NCBI GenBank assembly: GCA_963556195.1
Contig: OY744520.1
Span: forward strand, 6,959,704 to 7,023,703
Source of the DNA: Sepiola atlantica
Taxonomy: Eukaryota > Mollusca > Cephalopoda > Sepiida > Sepiolidae
Length of the DNA stretch: 64,000 nt
Direction: 5' to 3'
Position numbers and translations under genes: made by a program. The notes below the pieces were generated by a model, which was not told where the DNA came from, did no database searches, and saw nothing but the letters and a program-made list of their open reading frames with translations. Below are positions 23,451 through 35,216 of this stretch, in pieces (position 1 is the stretch's first letter; each line of letters starts with the position of its first letter).

Positions 23451-23654
23451 CTTGTTAGCTACTTACATCAAGTGGCTTCATGCCTTGTCTGGTGCGATTT
23501 CAATGAAAAAAATTACCTCGACCACGAAAGACCTTTTCTACAAAGACTGAGGGGAAAACTATACATAATTAAAGTTTCATAACATTTTGTTTCCATTTAT
23601 ACTTAAATAACATGATACTGTAATAACTCTTTGTATAAATTGAGGTATGAGTAT

Positions 23655-23850
23655 ATATTTTTAGATTTGTATGTACAGAATTCACTTCTAAACTAATTAA
23701 CCGATTATTATGAATTTTTGAACACAGCTGATAGGCGTAGCGGTGGGTAATGTGGATTATATTTAATTCCATGCAAACGGGGGTAAAAAAAGGGAGTGGA
23801 AGCCCTCCGTGCAAATTCAAATACTTCCGATTTTGTGAAATGTTAACAAT
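23655..23850 (+). mobile_element. Helitron-like 5' region, copy 1
   Basis: AGAATTCACTTCTAAACTAA then TTAACCGATTATTATGAATT begins a block shared with 60.41 and 60.61 kb (plus) and with the minus-strand copy at 35.5-36.07 kb. In that last copy this block is the opposite end from a hairpin/CTAGT-like terminus, hence the Helitron-like assignment. Confidence 0.6.
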
Positions 23851-23924
23851 GGGTATTAGCCATAAATTAATAAATATTCTCCAAATTTGGGTGATACTAT
23901 CCTCACACAAATTATTTCCTCTTC

Positions 23925-24110
23925 TCTCTGGGGTAGTGTAGTATATGTTCTGTGATCATTATATCATATTCCCAGGGATTACCTTATCCTTTTTCTTGTG
24001 AAGGAGTATAGTATCTGTACTATTCTCATCAGACTTTCCTCCAAAGCGTTACCCCCTCATTTAAGAGGCATGGTATATGTTTTACTAGGACATATCCTAG
24101 TAAAAATGGC
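23925..24110 (+). repeat. U2-core tandem array, second locus
   Basis: Diverged units start with GTAGTGTAGTATATGTTCTG, GGAGTATAGTATCTGTACT and GGCATGGTATATGTTTTAC, spaced about 65-70 bp and separated by CCCAGGGATTACC-type sequence, as at 4.4-4.7 kb. The end contains a perfect 11-bp palindrome arm pair around CATA (24080-24105). Confidence 0.5.
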
Positions 24111-24225
24111 TAGTATATATAATAGACATAATCGCTGTTGCATGCTGTTCAATATCACCTTTTTAATCCGATTTTTGCGAAAGTAAATTCGAATTACTTA
24201 TGTTATCACTAAGTCATTAAAGAAA

Positions 24226-24440
24226 TTGAATTTTCTTCTTTACGTGTTGTTGAAGTGTCATGTGGTCATGCAACAGTTTCCCACTTTTTTACGCAGTCCT
24301 CTGTATTATTGTTGTACTCTGCAAGATCTTTCAAGCTGCACAAGTTGGGCAGTAGAGGGCAAACAAGACAGTGCTGCATCGTATGGTCCTCCTCGGCACA
24401 TTCGCAGATGGTTCGATCAGTTTTGTAGCCCCATCTAGTT
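24226..24440 (-). pseudogene. LINE reverse-transcriptase C-terminal Cys/His segment
   Basis: Minus-strand translation gives YKTDRTICECAEEDHTMQHC then LVCPLLPNLCSLKDLAEY. The spacing C-x-C...TM.H...CP is typical of the small zinc-finger-like module at the C terminus of many LINE ORF2 proteins. It is isolated, with no other domain attached. Confidence 0.7.
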
Positions 24441-25035
24441 CAAACAATTTGAAGCTAGCCGAAAGACGAGCAATGTTCATTAATTGAAAGAAATTAATTC
24501 AATTTATAACTTAGTTTTAAAAGTCACTTTTGAAAAAGTTACGTTTATTCGTGAGTATACGCAGGTAACATGGGCTGATTATTTTATTATACGAACTAAT
24601 ACTGTCGTGAAATTATGACTCTAACTCAAATTTCCACGTAGCTATTGGGGTTTTACGGCATATCAGTCCAACGTTGGGACATTTATGCTGAAATCGTAAG
24701 TTTGTTTTTTTGTATACGATTGATTTGCAAATTAATTTGAATTTGAAGATATCGTCACCCATTTAGAACTGGCCAGGCTTAATGGCGCTTAACTTTGTTG
24801 ATCTGACGATAACCGGTGTGTCAACGTGACTATAGCCGTATACAATAGGTATTGTGTTTCGGCATGAAATAACCTTAACATAATTTGTCTTGTTTGTTTG
24901 GTGGCGTATCAAGCAAGAGCATATATCAAACGTTATCTTTATGTCTCAAAATATTGGCATTACGAAAGCTTTTTCAATTGGAAATCAAAAGCTGAGTGAA
25001 GAGACCCAGGGTCAACGGGATTCGTCTAACATGTA
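24441..25035. other. Unassigned stretch
   Basis: No recognisable element. Confidence 0.5.
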
Positions 25036-25105
25036 CCATCGTTACCTGCGGAGTCAGCTATGACGAGTTCAAATCCTGTCGGATCTGTTCTTGTCATTTA
25101 CATAC
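25036..25105 (+). mobile_element. tRNA-like SINE remnant
   Basis: TGCGGAGTCAGCTATGACGA followed by GTTCAAATCCTGTCGGATCT holds a B-box-like GAGTTCAAATCC. The same block, GCAGAGTTCAAATCC...CGGATCTATTGTTGTCATT, is at 52.99 kb. The A-box half is hard to see here. Confidence 0.5.
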
Positions 25106-25144
25106 GAATGTATAATATAATTATGATACGAATCAGACCGACAG

Positions 25145-25320
25145 TTATTTTGCTGCTGCGGGACTGTTGTTCTGTTCAGTTCTAGGAAGTCCACCCTCCC
25201 AAGCTTTACCTACTCTCTGAGAAGGAGTTATTTTTTGCTATTTGACTAAAGCGCTCATTCCGGAGATCTGACTTTGCATCTAACCTCCTCGCAAAAGGGT
25301 AAATAATGTTGTGAAAGGTA
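25145..25320 (+). mobile_element. U2-SINE body fragment
   Basis: CTGTTCAGTTCTAGGAAGTC, CACCCTCCCAAGCTTTACC, GAGAAGGAGTTATTTTTTGC and CATCTAACCTCCTCGC align in order with the body and tail of the U2-SINE. The U2 head is absent, and the centre is shortened. Confidence 0.68.
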
Positions 25321-25944
25321 TGAACCCGCACCCCTCTCTATGGGTAAAAACAATCAAACTTGTGTCCATATCTATTATTGACAGTTCATTGTACGCGATT
25401 AATTGGTGCTTCGGCATTAAACAAACCCCACCCCCACCCCCAAAAAAGTGCGATTTGCTGTAAAACAGAAAAAAAATAAACTAAAATCTACCCACTCCTA
25501 AAGTTATTTTCATGGGAAACCAAAAAAAATCATATTGAAGGGAGAGTTTCTGTTAAGATGAAAAAGGAATACTTTGAGGTTCCGTCAACTTTTTCAACGC
25601 CATTTTTTTCTCCTTCAGAGAGGGAAGGTGTCTTCTAGTATTTCGAAAATAGGATTGGCCCAACTATGTTATTAATGTTAAAGTAGTTTTTAAAGTAGGA
25701 GTCGAGTTTGTCTTTTGATCATCGACTAAACACTTAAACTTTATCTCACTACAGATTTAATTAAGAAATAAACTTTAAAATAAAAAATCTTTTTAACTGT
25801 TTACAAAATCTTTAAAAAACTTACTAGTAAGACTCATATACACAAACGTCCCTACTGTTGTGTGGTATGATGGTTTCATACCAGTCGAGGTTCGCTTCGG
25901 CAATCAATCCAACGGACTAGGGACTGCCGTTGCAGACCCGGGCC
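25321..25944. other. Unassigned stretch
   Basis: No recognisable element. Confidence 0.5.
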
Positions 25945-26120
25945 CTTTTCTTGGTGAACTTTGGTCCGGCTCACTTCTTCATTGAGGACGAGTGGATTTA
26001 TTTCCGATTGCCTAAGGCGCCCTTACATGAACAGGCGCATCCTCTAAAGCACTGGCTTCCTTCCTCATCTTTTGGCCTTGTGTCACATTTTTTTGCAGTG
26101 GGAATGAAGTAAATTCAATC
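25945..26120 (+). mobile_element. U2-SINE body fragment, diverged
   Basis: TTGCCTAAGGCGCCCTTACA, then CTAAAGCACTGGCTTCC, then TTTTGGCCTTGTGTCACAT follow the order of the U2-SINE body (CTGAGGCGCCCCTACC, GAGCACTGGCTT, GACCTTGTGTCACATC). Confidence 0.55.
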
Positions 26121-26890
26121 AATTCGATGGCTTAGCGACCAGATCCTTTCTCTACCTTGTGCTGCATCTTGCTGCAGCGGGAAGCCAATAAATCCCCATC
26201 CATTAATGAGATTATGCGTTATTCTTTCCTCGGTGATCGTCTCCGTGGATTCATTCTGACCCCTCTCCGTGGTGGTACTATTTGGTCGCCATCTTATCTT
26301 CTTCATATTGGATGCATAACATGGCTCGAGTTGAATGAATAAGTACAAAACATAGATTAATATAGATATTCAAGTTAAATTCTTCAAGCCATCATTTCCG
26401 ACCGGGTCGGCTGCTTGCATTATAATTCTTTGGGACCCTTCAAATACCGTGTCCTTATCTAGGTGGTTCTACGGAAGGTAGCGGGATAGCCCAACGTAAA
26501 ATAATATTATATGAGAATACATTGTACAATTATAAGTTGTGTGTGTCCGGACTTTCAATAATGACAGCATGCTAATATCATTGCTTCCAAACATACCTAC
26601 AACGTTAAATGAGTTTATATAGTCACCTGAAAACAAAAACAGTATTGTTTTCAAAGAACACTACAACGAATACTTCAATCAACTGATGCTGGTGTTAGCG
26701 TTCGCTTGAAAACAAATTCGTTTTGCTTACACAAGTCGGTTTTAAAAAAAATAAACGAACGTGCGTGTATCTTTTCGAGCAGAACATTATGACTTTGCTT
26801 GACATTATATTTATATTTCCTTTTGCTGTTCGTGTTATTCTGACGTCATGTCTTTGATACATTTTCAAGTTAATAAAAATAGCTATTATG

Positions 26891-26895
<5 letters not shown>
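26121..26895. other. Unassigned stretch
   Basis: ORFs on both strands at 26.1-26.35 kb have no motif. Confidence 0.45.

Positions 26896-26929
<34 letters not shown>
26896..26929. repeat. (TA)n microsatellite
   Basis: Uninterrupted TA run. Confidence 0.97.
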
Positions 26930-26931
<2 letters not shown>

Positions 26932-27554
26932 CAGTAGAATAAATATTGCTGTCATATGACGGGAAATCGTAATAGCTAAACATTTTCTTCAGAATTATAG
27001 GGGGCGGGGGAATATCGGAATTTATAACTTGTGACATTTATACTGTTGTTAGCACCGCCTTTTACGACATGTAATATGACCGGCTTGATAGAATTCCAAA
27101 CAGAAGTCGACATTATTGTTCATACTGAAAAAAACTCCGTGTAAAAAAACAAAGCTACGCTGGGTTGGAATGGGCCAAACCAGATAGTATATTGATATTT
27201 AATTTTCACCCAATCATCACAGGATCAAAATGAGACTGCAACGATTTGGGGGATTTAATAACGTGCACTTCAGAGACATAAGTCGTGTTACCGGAATTGA
27301 AGCGCCTATGTAATCACTTGTAGGTCGGCTTGCTGTAGTGTTTTACACACAGATAATGACGTTACTGACCCAAGTTCATGATTAAGTTGCATCACTGTGT
27401 CGATGGGTTAAATAGCATTCATAACATTTTGATAACATACCTCCTCTAGGTACACCTGGCCCAAGTACGCTACATAACAACGGTTCATTGAGATAAATAA
27501 AAAACGTGATCAGAAAACAAGAGGCCATAATATTTGCAGTGTATTATGTAATTC
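26930..27554. other. Unassigned stretch
   Basis: No recognisable element. Confidence 0.5.
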
Positions 27555-27652
27555 GTTAACACACCGATTACCGTTAAATTAGCGAAGTTAAGCGACGTTT
27601 AGCCGTGTCAGTATTAAAATGAGTGACCATTTGGGAATACCAGGTGCTGTAT
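27555..27652 (+). pseudogene. 5S rRNA-derived copy, nearly full length of the promoter region
   Basis: GCGAAGTTAAGCGACGTTTA, then GTGTCAGTATTAAAATGAG, then TGACCATTTGGGAATACCAG and GTGCTGTA match animal 5S rRNA from before the A box through the C box with moderate divergence. The upstream AACACACCGATTACCGTT corresponds to the 5S segment before the A box. It lacks the clean 5' end and T-run terminator of an active gene. It sits about 120 bp before a LINE-B copy of opposite strand. Confidence 0.82.
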
Positions 27653-27764
27653 GTGCTCTCCGTTCATCTCGGCATTGTTTTCAGTCGTCTTGCACTTCTT
27701 ACCACTAGAATCAAGCAGTACCGACTCAGGAGAAGTGTAGTTGTGAATTAAAAAAAATTTCTTT

Positions 27765-28075
27765 ACAACATAGTTCACCCCAAACAAGGCAGGCCGCCAC
27801 TGTAGACGTAAGGGCCTACTGAGAAAAGGGGTGAAGGTTGGGGGGGGGGGGTCAACCTAAATTGGGAGCTGCGCAGCGAGATATCTGTTTGCATTAGTTT
27901 TACATTTCTGCATGTCAGTATCGTCAGGAAAACAGGGAGCAGACAGGGAGTTCCAGAATCCAGCAGTTCGAGGAAATAAGTTTTTGGAGTAGAAAACTCT
28001 TCGGCATCTGGGAACCCTTTCTTCACAATTACACGTACAATTACACTTACAGGGAGTATTCATTGTCTCTCAAAA
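27765..28075 (-). pseudogene. LINE-B 3' fragment with coding end
   Basis: The minus strand encodes LFPRTAGFWNSLSAPCFPDD then KCKTNANRYLAAQ, the reverse-transcriptase C-terminal signature, followed by the LINE-B 3' UTR ending TGCCTTGTTTGGGGTGAAC and an A-rich tail. A 10-base G run interrupts the 3' UTR. Confidence 0.85.
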
Positions 28076-29862
28076 CTAAACGGAAACTTCTTGATTATGT
28101 GATTAATTATTACTAGATTGTTTTTCATTCTGTATTTATTGTGATCAACCCGACTGATTGAATCTATTATAAAAACATCGAAGACTGAATAGTTGTCAAG
28201 GTACGGAACAAATAATTGAGTCTTTTGAGAAAACAGATAAAATCCGTAAAATAAACCCCTTCCCATACTTATTCCCTAACCGGAAATATGTTCCTTCTAC
28301 TTCCTCTTCTTCACACATAGTGCCCTACCCCCTTCTTTTTTGTAACCTTTCACAGCGCCTCACCTGCCTCTCGCTTTCTTGTGCTATCCTCTGTTCCTTT
28401 ACAATGGCGTTAGTTTTTTTTCAATTGCAACTCCTCCCACTTCCTCCTCCATATCAAGCGTGACACAAAAAGAACGTATTAATATATAGGATACTTCTAC
28501 TATCTCTGCTATCTTTATGGTGTGTTATCAAATACTGCCTCGATTTGTTTTAGCATCCGATACATTCTAAGCGCGGTTACTTAGGACTAATTAGATATGA
28601 CCACATTCATAATATCGTAATAGCATACTCTTTTTTTGTATAAATAATGTGATCTTATGCTATACACTATTTGAAGGCTGTTATTGTCATAAGGGAATGA
28701 AGAGTCTGAGCGACCCTATTTCTCAGGACCTTACAAGACGTGTGGCTTTGAAATTACATTCAGTTGTTGACATAATTTCGATATATTCTAACCTTTTGTG
28801 TGAAATGGTTATGGTAATAAATCAACTGTTTACTTTTCATATAGGGGTTCTATTTAACGCAATAAATGTATAATTAAAACGGTGAAAACGAAATCTTTTC
28901 AGTGGCGTCAGTGCGAACGTTGGCAGACAACGGTCGGCCCCTTTTCTCAGCCGAAAGTGTTTGATGCAGACGTGTATTTAGGACTCGCGCCGATCGCCTC
29001 ACCTGGGGGATAAGTTGGATACAACTAAAATGCGGCGGTTTTAGACTTCGTCTCATGCCTAACAAGATCCTGGCCAGGGTTTTAATACAAAGGAATATAC
29101 TGAAATGATGCTAATTTTTGTTGTCTCATGTTTGCGACCACGCTGAGTTTGGGGTCACAGAAGATACAAATAAAAATGACAGCGACAAAGCATGGAGCGA
29201 GAACAGGGACGATACGACATGAATCATCTCTTGTCAATCCTCCAGGATAAACAACTGCATCGGAATAATTATCTCTTCACTTCAACTGAGACATATTCCT
29301 TGGCAATTATAGTATGATTCAATGTGCTGATTCATTAAACCACATGATTGTCGTTCGCTCTACCGTGTCTATAATTTCGTTGGAGTAGAGAGAGACTGGC
29401 TTAATTTGAATTTACTAAAATGAATACATAAACCGATGTTTCGACTGATGTATTTTCTCATCCTGTTAAGATCACAATTGGAATGGATGGACCGAATCAT
29501 CCTCGTGACAGGACGCTAGTCTGTCGCCAGAAATATATTCATACGCCCGGGTCGAGTGTTTGCTTAAATCACCTGGTGTTCTGAAATGAGAACCGTACGG
29601 GTTGTGAATAGAATATGAGTTGATATGGCAAACAAAAACATAGAACATCCGCATCGAGTGAGATGATTAAATAAATATTATTTCGATATTCAATAATCAT
29701 AAGATTCTCAGTGGTCAAGAGGTTCAGACGATGCTGATCTGAAACGCTCCCCGTCTCATCTTTCTCTGTATAGACGTTGTACTTATGATTGTTGCATTTT
29801 ATTTCAGTGTTGCGTGGTTGGCTCAATGAGGACGATTACGATTAAATAAAAATCACTCTTTC
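28076..29862. other. Unassigned stretch
   Basis: About 1.8 kb without a recognisable gene or repeat. ORFs at 28060-28266, 28649-28873 and 28874-29065 lack motifs. Confidence 0.45.
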
Positions 29863-30135
29863 ATGTCGACTCACACTAGAGTTCCTTTCTCTTCCTTAGA
29901 ACCTTTTTCTCGAACCAGATACGTTGCTAGTCTCTCTCTGCTCTTTCGTTATTGTCACGGTAGATGCTTGTCTGAACTCCAATTATTTGTTCATCCTTGT
30001 AAGACATTCGCAGCAAGAACTCGTCTTACTACCACATCGCTCCATGTGCCTAGCGTCAGGCGAAAGTTATATGGACATTAGCGCGAGACTGCTTCTCTGC
30101 TGATTACAACTTAGTCGTCTTCGAATACAAAATCT
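29863..30135 (+). pseudogene. LINE-A coding fragment
   Basis: The frame reads RTRYVASLSLLFRYCHGRCL, SELQLF, PCKTFAARTRLTTTS, then a stop and ITT*SSSNTKSYQ-type sequence. These are the same ordered motifs as LINE-A at 59.5 kb (RDVVSLSLLHRYVYGKC, SCKTFTARTRLVTTT). No 3' UTR is clear. Confidence 0.8.
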
Positions 30136-31438
30136 TATCAAATAAGTAATAATCAATTCATACCATTGATCAATGTTAGTACTCCCATAGTGTTCTTCAT
30201 ATTTCGGCTGGCAATCATTTTCAGGTGAACGTAAAGTTATCTCATATATCAGTAACGATTTCGTCACCGGATGTCTTCAACTTACGGCCAAGGAAAGAGG
30301 ACAAGAATACGTTAACGTCAAAGGTTGGTTTGTGAATCGCACTGAAATCATGCTGTTATATATATCATCTGGTGTTTTTCTTTTTTACGTTCATCCATCC
30401 CTGTTTGTACTGACAAAGCACGGCTGAACCCACCACTTGCGTGGTTCAGAATATGTTCTCCTGATGTTTTACTCATCCGCAAAACCAGCTGTTTCCGTTC
30501 GTCAGCTCAGTTATCAAATCTTTAACTGATTCTAAATCATTTGATCTCAACGGCAGCCTAGTCTGGTATAATAACATTGAATATTTTACATGTAGAAAAA
30601 AGCCGTTGGTGAACTGTCGAGCGTCTGTTTATGTAGCGGTTCTGGTGATACTTGAGTATAGAATCTAACTCAGTTGGCGAATAGAGAAATCCGAGCAAGT
30701 TTTGCCTTTCCTTATATGATCTGAACAGCTTGCGCTGAATCATACGATTTCTTTGCCCACGCATTTTTATTTTTTATAATCAACCAATTTCTTCACTTAC
30801 GCATATTTCAACATGAGCAGATCAGTCGACAGACATCTTGGATCAATTGCGAGATCAAATGGTCGAGCTCAGGTTTCCTCTGATTCAATATGGAATTTAA
30901 TAATAAATAATTAAATATAATCGTTATGTTACTTTTGTTGGTTCAACAAAATCAATAATCATACGCGATTCTTTAATAATGGGTAACGGAAAATCGGTTG
31001 TTTTGTTACAGAAAAATGAAGAATATTTCTCAGATATTTAAGTGGAACAAATGGTTCGCCAAGAACAAACGAATATTCTAAATAAACTTCACTTTTAAAA
31101 GAGGATGACTTTGGTTGAACTATTGCAAGCAAAATTTCATTTTTAATTTAAAATAATCGATCTTTGTAAAATGAAGTCAAGAAAGCGAATATTCAAACCC
31201 TTTAAACTCTTCAGCCTATTTTTTGTTACTGAGTGTTTTTATATATCCAAGTTGTGTTTAGTCTAGCAAGCTAACCAATCAGATTCGTTGTTATTCCCTC
31301 CCACGAGTTAATGTTTTCATTAGCCAATAGCTGAGCTTCTCTCAAACAAAAGTCCGACTGACCTTTTCTTGACATCTTTTTCTTTTGTTTAAATTTGTGA
31401 ATGTAGCTTAATTGCCATAAATATATTTTCATGCCTTA
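30136..31438. other. Unassigned AT-rich stretch
   Basis: No recognisable element. Confidence 0.5.
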
Positions 31439-31439
31439 C

Positions 31440-31442
31440 TAT

Positions 31443-31480
<38 letters not shown>
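31440..31480. repeat. (TA)n microsatellite
   Basis: TA run with one phase break. Confidence 0.96.
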
Positions 31481-31654
31481 AGAACAGAAAAATCAAGATA
31501 TATTGTATACCTTTAATGTAGAACCTATCATGAAAGAATTGATACTCGATATACGAGATAGAGCAATTATATAGACAAGTAAAAGGTGAGAATAAAGATT
31601 GTAAAAATAAAATATCTATTACCTCATCCCGAAAAGTCATCCTTTATTTAATCG

Positions 31655-31850
31655 CTACGTCTGACTGTTCTCATTTCGACTCAGATATTGTGAGTTCAAT
31701 CTCTTGTAGAGGAACTTATTTAGTATCATTTAATGTGTTATCTGAAATCCACGTAACGCGGAATGAGATCAGTCTATCCCAGGTGGATTAAATAAAATGA
31801 TTCAGTTCAAAATTCCCGGAAGATTGCCGACTACAACAGGAAGTCGCTTA
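31655..31850 (+). mobile_element. Possible highly diverged SINE-A
   Basis: GTGAGTTCAATCTCTTGTAG resembles the SINE-A B-box region, and GTGGATTAAATAAAATGATT then CAAAATTCCCGGAAGATT resembles its middle. The 3' domain is not visible. Confidence 0.35.
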
Positions 31851-32122
31851 ACGATGGATTGCTCTTCTCGTCTTAGTTGTCACAATAAAATACAAATTGT
31901 AATTGCGCATTATTTAACTGCATAAAAACAAGTGTTGTACATTGTGTGTGCACGCGCGTTTGCGTAAACGTAATAATAATGACCTTTCGGGAAAATGGTA
32001 CTTTATTATGGTTAAATCTGACATTTTGAACGCAGCACATATAAACACGTGCGTAAAAATTGTAGGTTTTAAAGAATGTCAGATAAATTATGCGCTAAAT
32101 ATGTGTGTGTGTATATATATAT

Positions 32123-32140
32123 TAGGGGAGGTCGATTTTG
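32123..32140 (+). repeat. Left terminal inverted repeat
   Basis: TTAGGGGAGGTCGATTTT, preceded by a short TA run. Confidence 0.7.
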
Positions 32141-32589
32141 AAACTGTAAATTATCGCACTCGAAGAAAGTTGCCAAATAATGTCAAAAGTTACCACAAGA
32201 AATATTTTTCTTCAAAACTTTGTATTTATTTGAGCATTGCAACTTTAAGATCAAATAAATCGAGATTTTTTCTCACAGCCTAGATTTCACCGGCAGATAT
32301 GTCGCCTTAAATTAAACCCGGGTTTTAACAAAAAAAAGTAATACATTACTTAATAATAAATATTTTAAAGTTTATTATTCCTTTTCTTAAGAAATTAAAT
32401 GTACATATTCAAATTAAAAAGGAATAAAACACTATAATATTTAATTTTATATATAAATAATTATTTATTTACATAAGCGTTTTATTTATTGGATATTTTT
32501 TATGGTATTCACCGGTTGAAAATTCAACGAGCGAATTTGAATTCACGTGTTGATTCTGTTATCACAAATATATATTGAATTGTCGAGCG

Positions 32590-33340
32590 TTGGCTTATCT
32601 AATCCCATTTTCCCGACCTTTTGTCACACCTTACCTTGTGGGAGTTAGATAAATAAAAACTAGTTCAGCCAGGGGTTTTTACTCCACCAAATAAACCGGT
32701 ATCGTCCGGGTCTTTGGGTCTGGTTTCACGCCTGTCTATTGGGGCTTGTCCGTCCTGTGCAGTTCTAGGAGGTGCACCTCCCAGGTTTTGCCTTCCCTCT
32801 TTGGGGAGGAGTAAGTTTATTGCTAACTGTCTGAGGCGGCCCTACCGGGGAATGCCGACGGAGCTGCCCAGGCAATTTTTAAATTGCCAGAGTGCTCACC
32901 TCTCGAGCACTGGCTTTCTCATCCCACTTTCCTGACCTTGTGTCAATCTTACCTTGTTGGAGGTAGATAAATAAAATCTAGTTCAGCCAGGGGTTTTTAC
33001 CCCACCAAATAAATCGGTATCGTCCGGGCCTTTGGGTCTGGATTTACGCCCGTCTATTGTGGCTTGTCCGTCCTGTGCAATTATAGGAGGTGCACCCTCC
33101 CAGGCTTTGCCTTCCCTCTTTGGGGAGGAGTAAGTTTATTGCTAACTGTCTGAGACGCCCCTACAGGGGAATGGGGGAATGCCGACGGGGCTGCCCAGTC
33201 AATTTTTTAATGGCCAGAGTGCTCACCTCTATAGCGCAGGCTTATCTAATCCCACTTTCATGACCTTGTGTCACATCTTACCTTGTTGGAGGTAGACAAA
33301 TAAAACTATTTCAGCCAGGGGTTTTTACCCCACCTAAAAT
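32590..33340 (+). mobile_element. Tandem U2-SINE-type bodies, one partial and two full
   Basis: Three tail blocks (TTACCTTGT(G/T)GGAG.TAGA) occur near 32.63, 32.95 and 33.28 kb, about 330 bp apart. Two complete bodies with GCAGTTCTAGGAGGTG/GCAATTATAGGAGGTG, CTTTGGGGAGGAGTAAGTTT and GAATGCCGACGG lie between them. Each junction carries CAGCCAGGGGTTTTTACC...CCACCAAATAAA(C/T)CGGTAT in place of the U2 head. An internal 10-bp duplication (GGGGAATGGG) marks the last unit. This is a head-to-tail array, not independent insertions. Confidence 0.82.
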
Positions 33341-33344
33341 ATTA

Positions 33345-34763
33345 TATGTATTGGAGTTGATGGGAGAATGGATAAGGACACATTGATGTATAAGGAAATT
33401 GTGGATGAAAATAGACAGAGAATTATGAAAAAAACTAAGGGACCAGAACACCATTTAACTTTTACAAAAGAAACACCATGTGAAAGTAAATATCTGTCAC
33501 AGAGTTCTTCCTAATAGTGGTGCAACAGGTGCTGTTCATGCAGATCAAGTGGTGGATGTTTTGCATGAATTCCACAGTGAGAACAGTATCAAGGCTATAC
33601 TTGTTGACAACACTAATACCAACACAGGTTGCGAAGGTGGAATGGTTGCAATTTTAGAAAAAAAACTTTTTTAAAATCTTCACACAATTGGTTGCTCTTT
33701 GCATCATAATGAACTACCTTTCAGAGCCCTTTTTAAAAACATAGATGGTTGCGCAAAGGGCCCTACAACATTCAGTGGCCCTCTGGGGAAATTATGCTCA
33801 AATGATTGCCATGATTTACCCCAAATATCATTTTCCACTATTAGCAATCCTCTAGAGTCAATTTTTAAAATTGATGAAATACATGATCTTAGTTCTGACC
33901 AAAGACTCCTTTATGAATACACAGTAGGTATTTCTAGAGGTAAGGTTGACTCTAGATATACCTCCTGGAAAATTGGTTCTTTAAACCAAGCAAGATGGTT
34001 AACTTTGGCCATCAGGCTCATGTGTTTATGGACTCGTGGTGCATACCCACAAAGGCACACAACAAAACTACACTATGTAGTAAATTTTATTGTAAATGTG
34101 TATGCCACTTCTTGGTTTGAAATTAAAAGAAATAGTAAATTCCACAATCAGCAAGTGCACATTTTTAATATGATCCAGAGGATTAAGGAGCAGCCTCAGG
34201 AAATCCAAGATATCACATTTAGAAATATACAAGGTAATACATTTTGTTTACTGCCTGAAAACTTTCTATATTCCATGGTTAAATCTGAGGAGATTGAAGT
34301 AAGAGAAGAAGCTTTAAAAAGAATTTTGGCCATTAGGTAAGTAATATTTATTCATATATCTCTGACTCAATTATTTATTCCAATTTATAGAATGATTTTT
34401 AAAGATTTTATCTAATTTCACCATAATTATTAAAGCAGTACAGATTGGAATTTTTTAATAATTCAATTAATTAATTTGTTCTTTCAGGAGTGAGGAGTCA
34501 ACCAGAAAAATATTAAAAAGAATACCACCTATTAATTTTAATGCCACACATTGGACACAATTAATAGATTTAAAATTATACTGCATTTTTGGCATTCTCA
34601 GGGCGTGGAACGGGCAGTTAAGTTAATAACAGAAGCTTCACAAACTGTATATGGTTTTGAAGCAAGGCATCAACACATTACAGCCAAAGTTTTGAGTCAG
34701 AAATTGAGACCAGCATTTTTGTCTAAGGGGTCTTATATGGAGCAATTTGACTCTCAATATTAA
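33345..34763 (+). pseudogene. Unclassified transposon-type gene, two exons visible, inactivated
   Basis: The ordered translation contains GVDGRMDKDTLMYKEI, KGPEHHLTFTKE, HRVLP.SGATGAVHADQVVD, VDNTNTNTGCEGGMVAILE, TIGCSLHHNELPFRALFKN, IDGCAKGPTTFSGPLGK, LNQARWLTLAIRLMCLW, REEALKRILAIR and GVERAVKLITEASQTVYG. I recognise this order from uncharacterised, multicopy proteins of insects, Hydra and other invertebrates but know no family name or enzymatic role. The coding region has a frameshift near 33.49 kb, an in-frame stop at 33672-33674 and another frameshift near 34.57-34.60 kb. A canonical intron (GTAAGT...TTTCAG) at 34337-34487 joins AT(A/R) sense codons in phase. The 5' end is missing or lies under the SINE array. 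Confidence 0.75.
34337..34487 (+). other. Intron in the unclassified transposon-type gene
   Basis: GTAAGTAATATTTATT at the donor and TTTGTTCTTTCAG at the acceptor, 151 bp, AT-rich. Removal joins LAI-R to SEESTRKILKRIPP in frame. This supports the element being expressed from spliced RNA when active. Confidence 0.8.
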
Positions 34764-35202
34764 GCTCCATTAAAATAGTGTTAGGTTTTTCCTTATTTCT
34801 TTGCTTGTTATATTTTCACTTATAACAGAAAAAAAATCATTTTTTTAGGTATTCAAATATTACTGTTTAATTCATAACGTTAAAAGGTAGTTTACAAAAG
34901 CAGATACTGAAAATGAGGGGGGGGGCAAATTTTCAATTTGAAGATTTCTTTAATTAATATCATTTTTATAAAATAAAAGGACATTCCCTGATTTTAAATG
35001 CACAATTTATTTGGTTTTCACACCAGTATTCAAGCAAATCTTGCAAAAACGAGGAATTTTCAGTATATTCTTGGCTACGATCTTTGATACCAAACGCTAA
35101 AAAAACCGCTGAAGTTTTTTATCTAATTTTTTGCATGAGTATTTAATAGGGCTATATACAACTTTCGGTACGTGCCTTTTTTTAATATTTAAAAAAAAGT
35201 GT

Positions 35203-35216
35203 AAAATCGACCTACC

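Noticed and set aside
32123..32128. TTAGGG as a telomere-type signal at the transposon end
   Set aside because: A single hexamer at each inverted end, not an array; likewise the isolated CCCTAACCCTAA at 48.48 kb.
32714..32935. 73-codon ORF, and the similar one at 37333-37554
   Set aside because: Both lie inside U2-SINE bodies and are shadows of that repeat.
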